Assembly: GCF_001598255.1 (NCBI RefSeq)
Contig: NZ_BCYP01000034.1
Coordinates: 1 to 64,000 of the forward strand
Source: Mitsuaria chitosanitabida ATCC BAA-476 = NBRC 102408
GTDB taxonomy: Bacteria; Pseudomonadota; Gammaproteobacteria; Burkholderiales; Burkholderiaceae_C
Length of the DNA: 64,000 nt
Reading direction: 5' to 3'
Made by a program: the position numbers and the translations under genes. Below the pieces are notes generated by a model. The model was not told the origin of the DNA, did no database searches, and worked only from the letters and a program-made list of their open reading frames with translations. Below are positions 52,084 through 59,962 of the stretch, in pieces. The first letter of the stretch is position 1. Each line of letters starts with the position of its first letter.

Positions 52084-52407
52084 TCAGGCGGCTTCCTGGT
52101 GGCGACCGGCCATCAGGATGGAGGCGTGCAGGCGGGACACGCTGTCGTTGGCGGCCGGCTTGCCGTGCGAGGTCAGCAGGCCCCACACCAGGTCGTCGTC
52201 CATGCGGAAGCGGCACAGCAGCGTGTTGCCGGAGGCCATCTTCATCATCTGCGCCGGGCTCAGCGTGTTCAGCAGCGTCGCGGTCTCTTCCGAGATGCCC
52301 AGGCGGAACAGCGCTTGTTCGCGGTCCGCGCGGATCAGGCTCTGGGCCAGCATCAGGTAGGACAGGTTGGCTTCGCGAATCTCGGCGAGGATCTGCTCGG
52401 TGTTCAT
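52084..52407 (-). CDS. flhD: Flagellar transcriptional regulator FlhD, copy 2
   Basis: A 107-residue FlhD. Compared with copy 1 it has MNTEQ instead of MNADQ, SPAQMMKMAS instead of SAAQMLKIAS, and VWGLL instead of VWSLL; the rest is identical. GAGC-type ribosome sequence precedes 52407. It has a conserved upstream block at 52473-52546. Two full flhDC operons in one cluster are unusual. Confidence 0.96.
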   Translation of the reverse strand: MNTEQILAEIREANLSYLMLAQSLIRADREQALFRLGISEETATLLNTLSPAQMMKMASGNTLLCRFRMDDDLVWGLLTSHGKPAANDSVSRLHASILMAGRHQEAA

Positions 52408-52472
52408 CTCGGGGGCTCCTGGTCGGTGGCGTGCTGCGATGGAATGAATTCTGAACAGGCAGCCGCTCCAGC

Positions 52473-52546
52473 AACATCAGGTTGCCACCAGATACAAGCT
52501 ACGAAGCCCACCGACGGGCTTGTCAGACGGATTCCTACACGCTGCC
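52473..52546 (-). promoter_or_regulatory. Conserved upstream region of flhDC copy 2
   Basis: Contains AACATCAGGT (52473-52482) and the 26-bp block (52521-52546), differing by one base from that of copy 1, so the TGTC/GACA palindrome is imperfect here. The sequence between the two elements is diverged, which suggests that the conserved parts are kept for function. Confidence 0.55.
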
Positions 52547-52791
52547 AGCGCCGTGGGGGCGGGAGCTCGGGACGAAGGGGCCGCAAGGCCGGCGGCCAGG
52601 GGCTTGGGCGGGGGTGCCGCGAGGCGGACACCCTGTCAGGCGAGCCGGCGGTGGCGCTCACGCGCGACACAGGCCGACCCGCTGACGGATGACAGATTTC
52701 TGGGATCGACCCCGCGATCCGGCGTGGCGCGGAGCCCCGACATTCGGAACTCCGGCCCGCGATGCGGCGGCCCGGGCGGGCCGGCCGGCGG
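52547..52791. other. Gap upstream of flhDC copy 2
   Basis: Together with the flhD2 upstream region this makes a 384-bp stretch without a gene. I see GC-rich, partly palindromic sequence near 52750-52790 that could end the TPR transcript, but no T-tract. No convincing coding frame. Confidence 0.4.
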
Positions 52792-53289
52792 TCAGGCGGC
52801 CTGCAGGCGCGCCAGTTCGGTCTCGACGATGGTGACGAGTTCCGGCGAGTCCTTCTTCAGGCTCTCGAAGGCTTCGCCCTCGTGCAGGATGCTCAGCACT
52901 TCGATCGCGGCCTTGATCTCGCCCAGGCCCGACAGCGCGAAGCCCAGCGTGTACAGCGAGGGCGCGTGCTGCGGCGACAGCTCGACGGCGCGGTGCGCGT
53001 ACAGCGCGGCGTCGCGCAGCTGACCGGCGGCCAGCAGCAGCGCACCGACGTCGCTCAGCAGGTCGATGCTCGAGGGCTCCACCTCCAGCGCGTCGCACAG
53101 CAGCGAGACGCCGTCGCCGATGCGACCTTGCGAGGCCTGCGCATAGGCGGCATTGCGGGCTTGCGCCAGCAGCAGGCGCGCTTCGCTCGATCCTTGGCGG
53201 ATGCGGCGCTCGCCGTGAATTTGTTCCTCGATCGAGGCATTGATCATCGACACGGTGGACCGTGCCTCGGTTTGCGATTGCAGTGGCAT
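52792..53289 (-). CDS. TPR-like protein of the flagellar regulon
   Basis: A 165-residue soluble protein. Two to three TPR-like helix pairs are visible (AQARNAAYAQASQGRIGDGVSLLCDALEVEPSSIDLLSDVGALLLAAGQLRDAALYAHRAVELSPQHAPSLYTLGFALSGLGEIKAAIEVLSILHEG). The start at 53289 follows GGAGAGG with good spacing; the larger open frame upstream crosses the promoter. A near-consensus sigma-28 site at 53373-53399 puts it in the late flagellar class. It is divergent from flagellin gene 1. It could be an export chaperone or a regulator of flagellin synthesis; I recognise no named family. Confidence 0.75.
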   Translation of the reverse strand: MPLQSQTEARSTVSMINASIEEQIHGERRIRQGSSEARLLLAQARNAAYAQASQGRIGDGVSLLCDALEVEPSSIDLLSDVGALLLAAGQLRDAALYAHRAVELSPQHAPSLYTLGFALSGLGEIKAAIEVLSILHEGEAFESLKKDSPELVTIVETELARLQAA

Positions 53290-53372
53290 AGACCTCTCCA
53301 TGGTCGTTGTGGCTCGTCGATCGAGACCCGTTGGTGTCACCCTCCGGACCCCGGCGGATGGGGCGCTCGCCC

Positions 53373-53399
53373 TTGTCGGCAGCGCCGGTGGCCACTTTA
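53373..53399 (-). promoter_or_regulatory. Sigma-28 promoter of the TPR gene
   Basis: Minus strand: TAAAGTGG, 11 bp, GCCGACAA. Both boxes are close to the consensus, and the leader to the ATG is about 77 nt. Confidence 0.85.
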
Positions 53400-53591
53400 G
53401 GGGGGCACCCCCGTGATCGAGCGCACGAAAAGCGCCCCCTTTCGCCCTCAATCCCGCCGCGAACCGGCCGTAGACACAGACATGTCCGTCGCCAGACGAC
53501 GCCCAGACGCAAGTCCGGGTCGAAGTCAAACGATGAATAGCGCGTTGCAAGGCCTGCTTATCCACGGATCAGATGTCTTGACAAATTGCCC

Positions 53592-53619
53592 TCAAGTTCT
53601 ATGGGACGCGTGCCGACAA
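53592..53619 (+). promoter_or_regulatory. Probable sigma-28 promoter of flagellin gene 1
   Basis: TCAAGTTC, 12 bp, GCCGACAA. Boxes are good but the spacer is one base longer than usual. It would leave a leader of about 300 nt before fliC1. Confidence 0.65.
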
Positions 53620-53929
53620 CCAAAACAACGGGTCTGCTGATCGCAGCGACAAGCCAGCAAGCAACACCAGCTGGCGCATCGAAGCAGCAGCAGCACGTGG
53701 TCCGGTTAGAAGGCCAGCGGTTCCTCAGACCTCGACGAGGGAGTAGGACGGCAACGGTTGACTAGCGTCGGACTGGGACCGAACCGGGGATGGCCCGGCA
53801 GGTTCAGCAGGAGCATCCGAGATCCTCGGCCGGTTCGCCTCACGGCGGGTCGGAGGATCGGAGGACTCAGGCGCTCATGTGTGGTTCGGCGCTTTTGCCG
53901 GTATTTATGTATAGCTGTTAGGAGCAATC
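53620..53929 (+). other. Long leader region of flagellin gene 1
   Basis: No gene between 53290 and 53929 apart from the two divergent promoters. The part after the fliC1 promoter contains complementary segments such as CGAACCGG (about 53772) with CCGGTTCG (about 53837), and GATCCTC with GAGGATC around 53820-53860, so the mRNA leader could be strongly folded. TTAGGAG at 53920-53926 is the ribosome site. Confidence 0.5.
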
Positions 53930-54769
53930 ATGGCCCAAGTCATCAACACCAACCTGCTGTCGCTCAACGCTCAGCGCAACACGTCCACCAGCCAAAGCTC
54001 GCTGGCCGTGTCGATGCAGCGCCTGTCCTCGGGCCTGCGCGTCAACTCCGCCAAGGACGACGCCGCCGGCCTGGCCATCGCCGAGCGCATGAACGCGCAA
54101 GTCCGCGGCATGAACGTCGCTCAGCGCAACGCCAACGACGGCATCTCGCTGGCGCAGACCGCTGAAGGCGCGCTGTCCAAGGTGGGCGATTCGCTGCAGC
54201 GCATGCGTGAACTGGCGGTGCAGGCCCGCAATGCCACGAACACCAGCTCCGACCTGGATTCGATCGGCAAGGAGTACTCGCAGCTGGGCGCTGAAATCAG
54301 CCGCGTTCTCGGTGGCACGACCTTCAACGGCAAGGCCATCCTGGGCGCCAACGCTGGCACGCAGACCTTCCAGATCGGCGCGAACACGACGACCAACGAC
54401 TCGGTCGACGTGGTCACCACCGACCTGACCGGCGACGCCTCGATCACCGCCGTGACCGGCGGCACCATCGACAACACGTCGGACGCCGCCAGCCTGAAGA
54501 CCGTCATCGACAACATCGACGCGGCCATCACCACGGTGTCGACGCAGCGTTCCACGCTGGGCGCCTCGCAGAACCGCTTCGACGCGATCGTGTCGAACCT
54601 GCAGGTCTCGGTCGAGAACCAGACCGCTGCCCGCAGCCGGATCATGGACGCCGACTTCGCGTCGGAAACCGCGAACCTGTCGCGCGCCCAGATCCTGCAG
54701 CAGGCCGGCAACGCGATGATCGCGCAGGCCAACCAGCAGCCCCAGCAGGTCCTGGCCCTGCTGCGCTGA
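53930..54769 (+). CDS. fliC1: Flagellin, copy 1
   Basis: A 279-residue filament protein made almost only of the conserved D0/D1 parts: N-terminal INTNLLSLNAQRNTSTSQSSLAVSMQRLSSGLRVNSAKDDAAGLAIAERM and C-terminal NLQVSVENQTAARSRIMDADFASETANLSRAQILQQAGNAMIAQANQQPQQVLALLR. The central D2/D3 region is short (about 70 residues). Exported through the flagellar type III gate with FliS as chaperone. First of three tandem flagellin genes. Its central region carries Thr/Ser residues that could be glycosylated. Confidence 0.97.
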   Translation: MAQVINTNLLSLNAQRNTSTSQSSLAVSMQRLSSGLRVNSAKDDAAGLAIAERMNAQVRGMNVAQRNANDGISLAQTAEGALSKVGDSLQRMRELAVQARNATNTSSDLDSIGKEYSQLGAEISRVLGGTTFNGKAILGANAGTQTFQIGANTTTNDSVDVVTTDLTGDASITAVTGGTIDNTSDAASLKTVIDNIDAAITTVSTQRSTLGASQNRFDAIVSNLQVSVENQTAARSRIMDADFASETANLSRAQILQQAGNAMIAQANQQPQQVLALLR

Positions 54770-54790
54770 TAGAAGCAGGCAGCACACGCT

Positions 54791-54817
54791 GCAGGGGCCG
54801 GCAACGCCGGCCCCTGC
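54791..54817 (+). terminator. GC hairpin after flagellin gene 1
   Basis: A 12-bp perfect stem GCAGGGGCCGGC/GCCGGCCCCTGC with an AAC loop, 21 bp after the fliC1 stop. No T-tract, so it may act with Rho or as an mRNA 3' stabiliser. It abuts a large inverted repeat. Confidence 0.6.
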
Positions 54818-54985
54818 GGAGGATCGTCGGGCATGGCCCGGGCCTGGGGCGAGGCCAGGCGACATCGAGCACTGACTGGCGCGTTCTGTCTGAACGCAGC
54901 GAGCCGCCAGGCGAGCGAAGTGAGTTGAGCGCCCTGTCGCCGCCGCCCGAGCCCCAGGCCCGGGCCATGCCCGACGATCCTCCGC
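54816..54985. repeat. Large inverted repeat, 35-bp perfect arms, 100-bp centre
   Basis: Arms 54816-54850 and 54951-54985 are exact reverse complements (35 of 35). The centre (54851-54950) contains smaller complementary segments (GGCGACA/TGTCGCC). No reading frame inside. It lies in the 448-bp gap between flagellin genes 1 and 2 and could fold as a long cruciform or RNA hairpin. It may be a MITE-like or REP-like element. Confidence 0.85.
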
Positions 54986-55077
54986 GCCCATCGGGAGATG
55001 GGCCTGTTCCAAGATTGGCTCCCGCCAATCCTTCACGGACGACACCGTCCGTTGCAGGCTTTCTTTTCAAGAAGGCC

Positions 55078-55104
55078 TCAAGTCCATTCCAGGCGTCCCG
55101 ATAA
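55078..55104 (+). promoter_or_regulatory. Sigma-28 promoter of flagellin gene 2
   Basis: TCAAGTCC, 11 bp, CCCGATAA; the -10 box matches seven of eight bases. Leader about 105 nt. Confidence 0.8.
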
Positions 55105-55217
55105 CTGCTTCAACGGGTCCGCAAACATCAGCAGGCCGCGTAGTCCGGCCCAGTCGGACAGTTATTCAACCGTCCGTCGGGACCGACAAAGGTCTCTGAT
55201 TTCGAAAGGAATGGATC

Positions 55218-56063
55218 ATGGCTCAGATCATCAACACCAACCTGCAATCGCTGAACGCTCAGCGCAACCTGTCGCAATCGCAGTCCTCGCTGTCGGTGTC
55301 GATGCAGCGCCTGTCCTCGGGCCTGCGCGTCAACTCCGCCAAGGACGACGCCGCCGGCCTGGCCATCGCCGAGCGCATGAACGCGCAAGTCCGCGGCATG
55401 AACGTCGCGGTGCGCAACGCCAACGACGGCATCTCGCTGGCGCAGACCGCCGAAGGCGCGCTGTCCAAGGTGGGCGACTCGCTGCAGCGCATGCGTGAAC
55501 TGGCGGTGCAGGCCCGCAACGCCACGAACACCACCTCCGACCTGGTCTCGATCGGCAAGGAATACGCCCAGCTGGGCGCGGAAATCGGCCGCGTCATCGG
55601 CGGCACGACCTTCAACGGCAAGGCCATCCTGGGCAACGACGCCGGCACGCAGACCTTCCAGATCGGCGCGAACACGACGACCAACGACTCGGTCGACGTG
55701 ATCACCAGCAACATGACCAACGACACGTCGATCAACAACGTCACCAGCGGCGTGATCGACGATACGTCGGACGCGAACAGCCTGAAGACGGTGATCGACA
55801 ACATCGACGCCGCGATCACCACGGTGTCGAGCCAGCGCTCGGTGCTGGGCGCCTCGCAGAACCGCTTCGACGCGATCATCTCGAACCTGCAGGTCTCGGT
55901 GGAGAACCAGACCGCCGCCCGCAGCCGCATCATGGACGCCGACTTCGCGGCGGAAACCGCGAACCTCTCGCGCGCCCAGATCCTGCAGCAGGCCGGCAAC
56001 ACGATGGTGGCCCAGGCCAACCAGCTGCCGCAGCAGGTCCTGTCGCTGCTGCGCGGCGGCTGA
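55218..56063 (+). CDS. fliC2: Flagellin, copy 2
   Basis: A 281-residue flagellin very similar to copy 1, differing mainly in the central region (NDAGTQTFQIGANTTTNDSVDVITSNMTNDTSINNVTSGVIDDTSD) and in the C-terminal LLRGG. AAAGGAATGGATC precedes the ATG at 55218. It has its own sigma-28 promoter and terminator, so copies 1 and 2 are separate transcription units. The near-identical ends suggest recent duplication or gene conversion. Confidence 0.97.
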   Translation: MAQIINTNLQSLNAQRNLSQSQSSLSVSMQRLSSGLRVNSAKDDAAGLAIAERMNAQVRGMNVAVRNANDGISLAQTAEGALSKVGDSLQRMRELAVQARNATNTTSDLVSIGKEYAQLGAEIGRVIGGTTFNGKAILGNDAGTQTFQIGANTTTNDSVDVITSNMTNDTSINNVTSGVIDDTSDANSLKTVIDNIDAAITTVSSQRSVLGASQNRFDAIISNLQVSVENQTAARSRIMDADFAAETANLSRAQILQQAGNTMVAQANQLPQQVLSLLRGG

Positions 56064-56158
56064 TCGCCACCGCCCCGGGCGCCGCCAGGCCGGCATCCTC
56101 CGGCGCCCCGCGCTCCGCTTGACTCCTCAAGCACGGCCCTCCGGGCCGGGCCTCCAAA

Positions 56159-56200
56159 GGCCCCGCCTCGCTCCCCCGGGAACGAGGCGGGGCCTTCTTT
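56159..56200 (+). terminator. Terminator of flagellin gene 2
   Basis: A 12-bp perfect stem GGCCCCGCCTCG/CGAGGCGGGGCC with a 12-nt loop, followed by TTCTTTT. Confidence 0.85.
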
Positions 56201-56428
56201 TATGGTTTTCTTTTGGCAGGTGTTTGCGGCCTTAATCGGCCCTTTGGCGCTGGCGCTCCCTTCGCACAATGGAGCCATCGAGCATGAACTGACGGCTCGA
56301 TCACCGGTCCAACCGGCGGGTCCCGACAACGACCGCGACAGCGCGGCAAGGGGTTCGCAGGCGAGGTCGGGAACGACCACCCTCAACCGGGATCGCAGCC
56401 AGGACAGGATCTCCGCAGGAGCGCATCA
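56201..56428 (+). other. Upstream region of flagellin gene 3
   Basis: Part of a 365-bp gap. I found no good sigma-28 site. CTTAATC (56231) followed by CACAATGG (56265) resembles the block seen upstream of flgB, flhA and flhB. The ribosome site CGCAGGAG lies 8 nt before the ATG. Confidence 0.4.
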
Positions 56429-57298
56429 ATGCCACAGACCATCAACACCAACCTTGCTTCGCTCAACGCGCAACGCAATCTGAACTCGTCCCAGTCCTCG
56501 CTGGCGACGTCGATGCAGCGCCTGTCGTCGGGCCTGCGGGTGAACTCCGCGAAGGACGATGCGGCCGGCCTGGCGATCGCCGAGCGGATGAACGCGCAAG
56601 CTCGCGGCATGTCCGTGGCGATGCGCAACGCGAATGACGGCATCTCCCTGGCGCAGACCGCGGAAGGCGCACTGGGCAAGGTGGCCGACTCGCTGCAGCG
56701 GATGCGTGAACTGGCCATCCAGGCCCGCAACGCGACCAACGCGGACAGCGACAAGGATTCGCTGGACAAGGAGTTCGGCGAGCTGGCCAAGGAAATCCAG
56801 CGCGTCACCGCCGGCACCACGTTCAACGGCAAGTACATCCTGGGCGCGGACGCAGGCAACCCGCAGACCTTCCAGGTCGGTCCGAACACCACCTCCAACG
56901 ACGAGATCACCGTCACGACGCCCAACATGTCGTCGGATGACTCGATCACCAAGGTCTCGGGTTCCGACAACACGGGTGCGAATCGTTCGGTGATCGACCA
57001 CACGGCCGACGCCGCGGCGATCGCCCAGGTGGTGTCCTACATCGACACCGCGCTGGACTCGGTCAACAGCCAGCGCGCGACGCTGGGCGCGACGCAGAAC
57101 CGCTTCGACGCCGTGGTCTCCAACCTGCAGGTCGCGTACGAGAACCAGACCGCCGCCCGCAGCCGGATCATGGACGCCGACTTCGCGGTCGAGACCTCGA
57201 ACCTGAGCCGCGCGCAGATCCTGCAGCAGGCCGGCAACGCGATGGTGGCGCAGGCCAACCAGCTGCCGCAGCAGGTGCTTTCGCTGCTCAAGGGCTGA
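56429..57298 (+). CDS. fliC3: Flagellin, copy 3
   Basis: A 289-residue flagellin, more diverged than copies 1 and 2: the N-terminal helix has NLNSSQSSLATSMQRLSSGL, and the central region (DAGNPQTFQVGPNTTSNDEITVTTPNMSSDDSITKVSGSDNTGANRSV) is different and acidic. The ends are still canonical (AQILQQAGNAMVAQANQLPQQVLSLLKG). It may form a different zone of the filament or be expressed under different conditions. It precedes fliD. Confidence 0.96.
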   Translation: MPQTINTNLASLNAQRNLNSSQSSLATSMQRLSSGLRVNSAKDDAAGLAIAERMNAQARGMSVAMRNANDGISLAQTAEGALGKVADSLQRMRELAIQARNATNADSDKDSLDKEFGELAKEIQRVTAGTTFNGKYILGADAGNPQTFQVGPNTTSNDEITVTTPNMSSDDSITKVSGSDNTGANRSVIDHTADAAAIAQVVSYIDTALDSVNSQRATLGATQNRFDAVVSNLQVAYENQTAARSRIMDADFAVETSNLSRAQILQQAGNAMVAQANQLPQQVLSLLKG

Positions 57299-57333
57299 TA
57301 GAAAAACCCAATAGATCGTCCAGGCCTCCGTCC

Positions 57334-57360
57334 TAAAGTCGGAACGCCAGGCGCCGATAT
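57334..57360 (+). promoter_or_regulatory. Sigma-28 promoter of fliD
   Basis: TAAAGTCG, 11 bp, GCCGATAT, identical in both boxes to the flgM promoter. A hairpin (GGACAGGGCC/GGCCCTGTCC, 57364-57391) follows at once and would lie at the very 5' end of the fliD mRNA, or act as terminator for fliC3. Confidence 0.92.
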
Positions 57361-57440
57361 GCAGGACAGGGCCTCTCGCGGGGCCCTGTCCCGCATGGGC
57401 TTCCACCAAAGCCCGGTCAAGGTCACAGGAGTTCCGCAAG

Positions 57441-58868
57441 ATGGCATCCATCACTTCCACCGGTCTGGGCAGCGGCCTGGACGTCGAGAGCATCGTCTCG
57501 AAGCTGGTCGCGATCGAGAAGCAGCCGATCTCGGACCTGCAGGACCGCACGACCACCATCCAGACGCAGATCTCCGCCTACGGCAAGATCAGCAGCGCCT
57601 TCAGCGCGATGCGCGACGCGGCGGCCAAGCTCAGCAACCCCACCACCTGGCAGGCGCTGACGGCCACGACCTCCGACTCGACCATGGCCAGCGTCGTCGC
57701 CGGCACCGGCAGCGGCGCCGGCACCTACGCACTGAACGTCACCAGCCTGGCGTCCTCGCAGAGCCTGTCCAGCAAGGCCTTCGCCAACAACGCGACGGTG
57801 GGCTCGGGGTCGATGACCATCGAGCTGGGCCAGTGGAGCGGGACCAACAACTCGACCTTCACCAGCAAGGACGGCGCGTCGCCCGTGAGCATCAGCATCT
57901 CGGCCACCGACACGCTCAGCAGCGTCCGCGACAAGATCAACGCCTCGGGCGCCGGCGTGCTGGCGTCGGTCGTGACCGACGCCAACGGCTCGCGCCTGGT
58001 GGTCCGCTCCAAGGACACCGGCGAGGCCAACGGCTTCCGCATCACGACCGCGGATGACGACGGCAACAATTCGGACGCCAACGGCCTGTCCGCCCTCGCC
58101 TACGACCCGACCGCCTCGATCGGCTCGATGACGCAGAACACCGCGGCGGCCAACGCCAAGCTGTCGATCAACGGGCTGGACATCAGCTCCGCCTCGAACA
58201 ACATCGAGGGCGCGGTCGACGGCCTGACCATCAACCTGCTCAAGACCGGCCAGTCCACCGTCTCGGTGGGCCAGGACAAGGACAGCGTCAAGAAGGCGAT
58301 CAACGACTTCGTCACCTCGTACAACTCGCTGATGAGCCTGATGCGCGACGACACGAAGTACGACGACTCCAGCAAGACCTCCGGTCCGCTGCAGGGCGAC
58401 AGCACCGCGGTGGGCCTGCAGAGCCAGCTGCGCAACATCACCTCGTCGGGCAGCACGCTGGGCGGCGCGTTCCAGCGCCTGTCGGACCTGGGCCTGAGCA
58501 TCGGTACCGCCGGCACCATCACGGTCGACGACAGCAAGCTCACCAGCGCGCTGGGCAGCATGAGCGACCTGAAGAACCTGTTCATGGGCGTGGACAGCAA
58601 CGACCCGAACAACAACGGGCTGGCCTCGCGCTGGCGCGCCTTCGCCGACCAGGTCACCGGCTTCGACGGTCAGATCACGACCCGGACCACCGGCCTGCAG
58701 TCGCGGGTGACGGCGAACAACAAGCGCGTGGACGAGCTCAACGACCGCGCCGACGCGTACGAGAAGCGCGTGCGCGCGCAGTACACGGCGCTGGACACGC
58801 AGATGGCCAAGCTCAACGACATGCAGAGCTACGTCAACAAGATCACCAGCATGCTCAGCAGCGGCTGA
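57441..58868 (+). CDS. fliD: Flagellar filament cap protein FliD (HAP2)
   Basis: A 475-residue protein. N-terminal ITSTGLGSGLDVESIVSKLVAIEKQPISDLQDRTTTIQTQISAYGKISSAFSAM and C-terminal helices with TANNKRVDELNDRADAYEKRVRAQYTALDTQMAKLNDMQSYVNKITSML are diagnostic. The middle contains the IN/FliD_C-like domains (SVRDKINASGAGVLASVVTDANGSRLVVRSKDTGEANGF). It caps the filament tip and folds incoming flagellin. FliT is its export chaperone. Has its own sigma-28 promoter. Confidence 0.97.
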   Translation: MASITSTGLGSGLDVESIVSKLVAIEKQPISDLQDRTTTIQTQISAYGKISSAFSAMRDAAAKLSNPTTWQALTATTSDSTMASVVAGTGSGAGTYALNVTSLASSQSLSSKAFANNATVGSGSMTIELGQWSGTNNSTFTSKDGASPVSISISATDTLSSVRDKINASGAGVLASVVTDANGSRLVVRSKDTGEANGFRITTADDDGNNSDANGLSALAYDPTASIGSMTQNTAAANAKLSINGLDISSASNNIEGAVDGLTINLLKTGQSTVSVGQDKDSVKKAINDFVTSYNSLMSLMRDDTKYDDSSKTSGPLQGDSTAVGLQSQLRNITSSGSTLGGAFQRLSDLGLSIGTAGTITVDDSKLTSALGSMSDLKNLFMGVDSNDPNNNGLASRWRAFADQVTGFDGQITTRTTGLQSRVTANNKRVDELNDRADAYEKRVRAQYTALDTQMAKLNDMQSYVNKITSMLSSG

Positions 58869-58970
58869 CGCGGCGCGGGCGCGTGAGCGCCCGGTGACGA
58901 CGGCGTGGGCACGCCATGAAGTAGCCGGTCGTCACCCCCCTTCTCCGGCGCTTCGAAAAGCGCGTCGACG

Positions 58971-58994
58971 AGCCTCCTCACGGAGGCTTTCTCT
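58971..58994 (+). terminator. Terminator of fliD
   Basis: A 7-bp stem AGCCTCC/GGAGGCT with a TCAC loop, followed by TTCTCTTTT, about 100 bp after the fliD stop. Confidence 0.8.
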
Positions 58995-59042
58995 TTTCTG
59001 GAATCGCCCAGAATTCAGAGACATATTCAACGGATGGAGGGC

Positions 59043-59069
59043 TCAAGTTGAGCCGGCGAGGGCCGAAAA
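59043..59069 (+). promoter_or_regulatory. Sigma-28 promoter of fliST
   Basis: TCAAGTTG, 11 bp, GCCGAAAA; six and seven of eight consensus bases. Leader about 40 nt. Confidence 0.82.
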
Positions 59070-59112
59070 CTGATTCAAGCACTACAGCAATCCCGCAGCA
59101 GCAAAGCAGATC

Positions 59113-59547
59113 ATGTACGGCAACTCCTCTCCCTTCGCCTCCCACGGCCAGCGCGCCAGCAACATGTACAACCGCGTTGGCGTGGAGACCGATGTCCTGA
59201 TGGCGACGCCGCACCGCCTGGTCGCCCTGCTGCTGGACGGCGCGTTCGACGCGATGACGCAAGCCGTCGGCGCGATCCGCGCCGGGAATGTCGAGATCAA
59301 GAACCGCAGCCTGAGCCGCGCGGTCCGCATCCTGGACGAAGGCCTGAAGGCGGCCCTCGATCTGGAGAGCGGCAACCTGGCCCTGGACCTGCGCGACCTG
59401 TATGCCTACATGTGCATGCGGCTGACCTACGCCAATCTGCACACCGACGTCGCCGCCGTGGAGGAGTGCGTGCGTCTCCTGACCCCGATTCGGGAAGCCT
59501 GGGGATCCATCTCCCCCGCTGCCGCCGAACAACGCGTCGCGGCCTGA
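59113..59547 (+). CDS. fliS: Flagellin export chaperone FliS
   Basis: A 144-residue helical protein. NMYNRVGVETDVLMATPHRLVALLLDGAFDAMTQAVGAIRAG is the FliS signature; later ALDLESGNLALDLRDLYAYMCMRLTYANLHTDVAAVEECVRLL completes the bundle. It binds the C-terminal D0 helix of flagellin and keeps it unfolded until export. It is transcribed from a sigma-28 site and followed by fliT. Confidence 0.96.
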   Translation: MYGNSSPFASHGQRASNMYNRVGVETDVLMATPHRLVALLLDGAFDAMTQAVGAIRAGNVEIKNRSLSRAVRILDEGLKAALDLESGNLALDLRDLYAYMCMRLTYANLHTDVAAVEECVRLLTPIREAWGSISPAAAEQRVAA

Positions 59548-59593
59548 TCCGGACACCGGACCGACCGCCCCGCCCCTGACTTCGAGCTGTTCC

Positions 59594-59962
59594 ATGCCCA
59601 AGCACACCGCCAAGCCCCTGACCGCCGCCGCCCACGCTGCCCCGACGACCACGGACCGCATCATGAACACCCAACTGTTGAGCTACTACGAAGCCATCGA
59701 ACAGGCCAGCGCCGACATGCTGAGCGCCGCCCGCTCGGGCAACTGGGACGAGGTGGTGAAGCTCGAGGGCGCCTGCGTGCTGCTGATCTCGCAACTCAAG
59801 CACGCCGCCTCGCAGCAGCAGCTGGGTCCGGACGAGACGCAGCTCAAGACGCGCATCATGCAGCGCATCCTGCTGAACGACGCCGAGATCCGCCACCTGG
59901 CCGAGCCGTGGCTGGAGGATCTGGATCATCTGATGAAGGGCAAGTCCAAGACGGTCCACTGA
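59594..59962 (+). CDS. fliT: Flagellar export chaperone FliT
   Basis: A 122-residue helical protein; context (fliD, fliS, fliT) and the stretch LLSYYEAIEQASADMLSAARSGNWDEVVKLEGACVLLISQLKH identify FliT, which chaperones FliD and in enteric bacteria also restrains FlhDC. The ATG at 59594 gives an Ala/Thr-rich N-terminal extension; an internal ATG at 59663 (MNTQLLSYY) gives a 99-residue form that starts where homologues usually do. Neither has a strong ribosome site, so the true start is open. Confidence 0.88.
   Translation: MPKHTAKPLTAAAHAAPTTTDRIMNTQLLSYYEAIEQASADMLSAARSGNWDEVVKLEGACVLLISQLKHAASQQQLGPDETQLKTRIMQRILLNDAEIRHLAEPWLEDLDHLMKGKSKTVH

Noticed and set aside
53930-57298. Phase-variable flagellin switch (Hin/Fin type)
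   Set aside because: No site-specific recombinase gene and no inverted repeats bracketing a promoter; each of copies 1 and 2 has its own fixed promoter.
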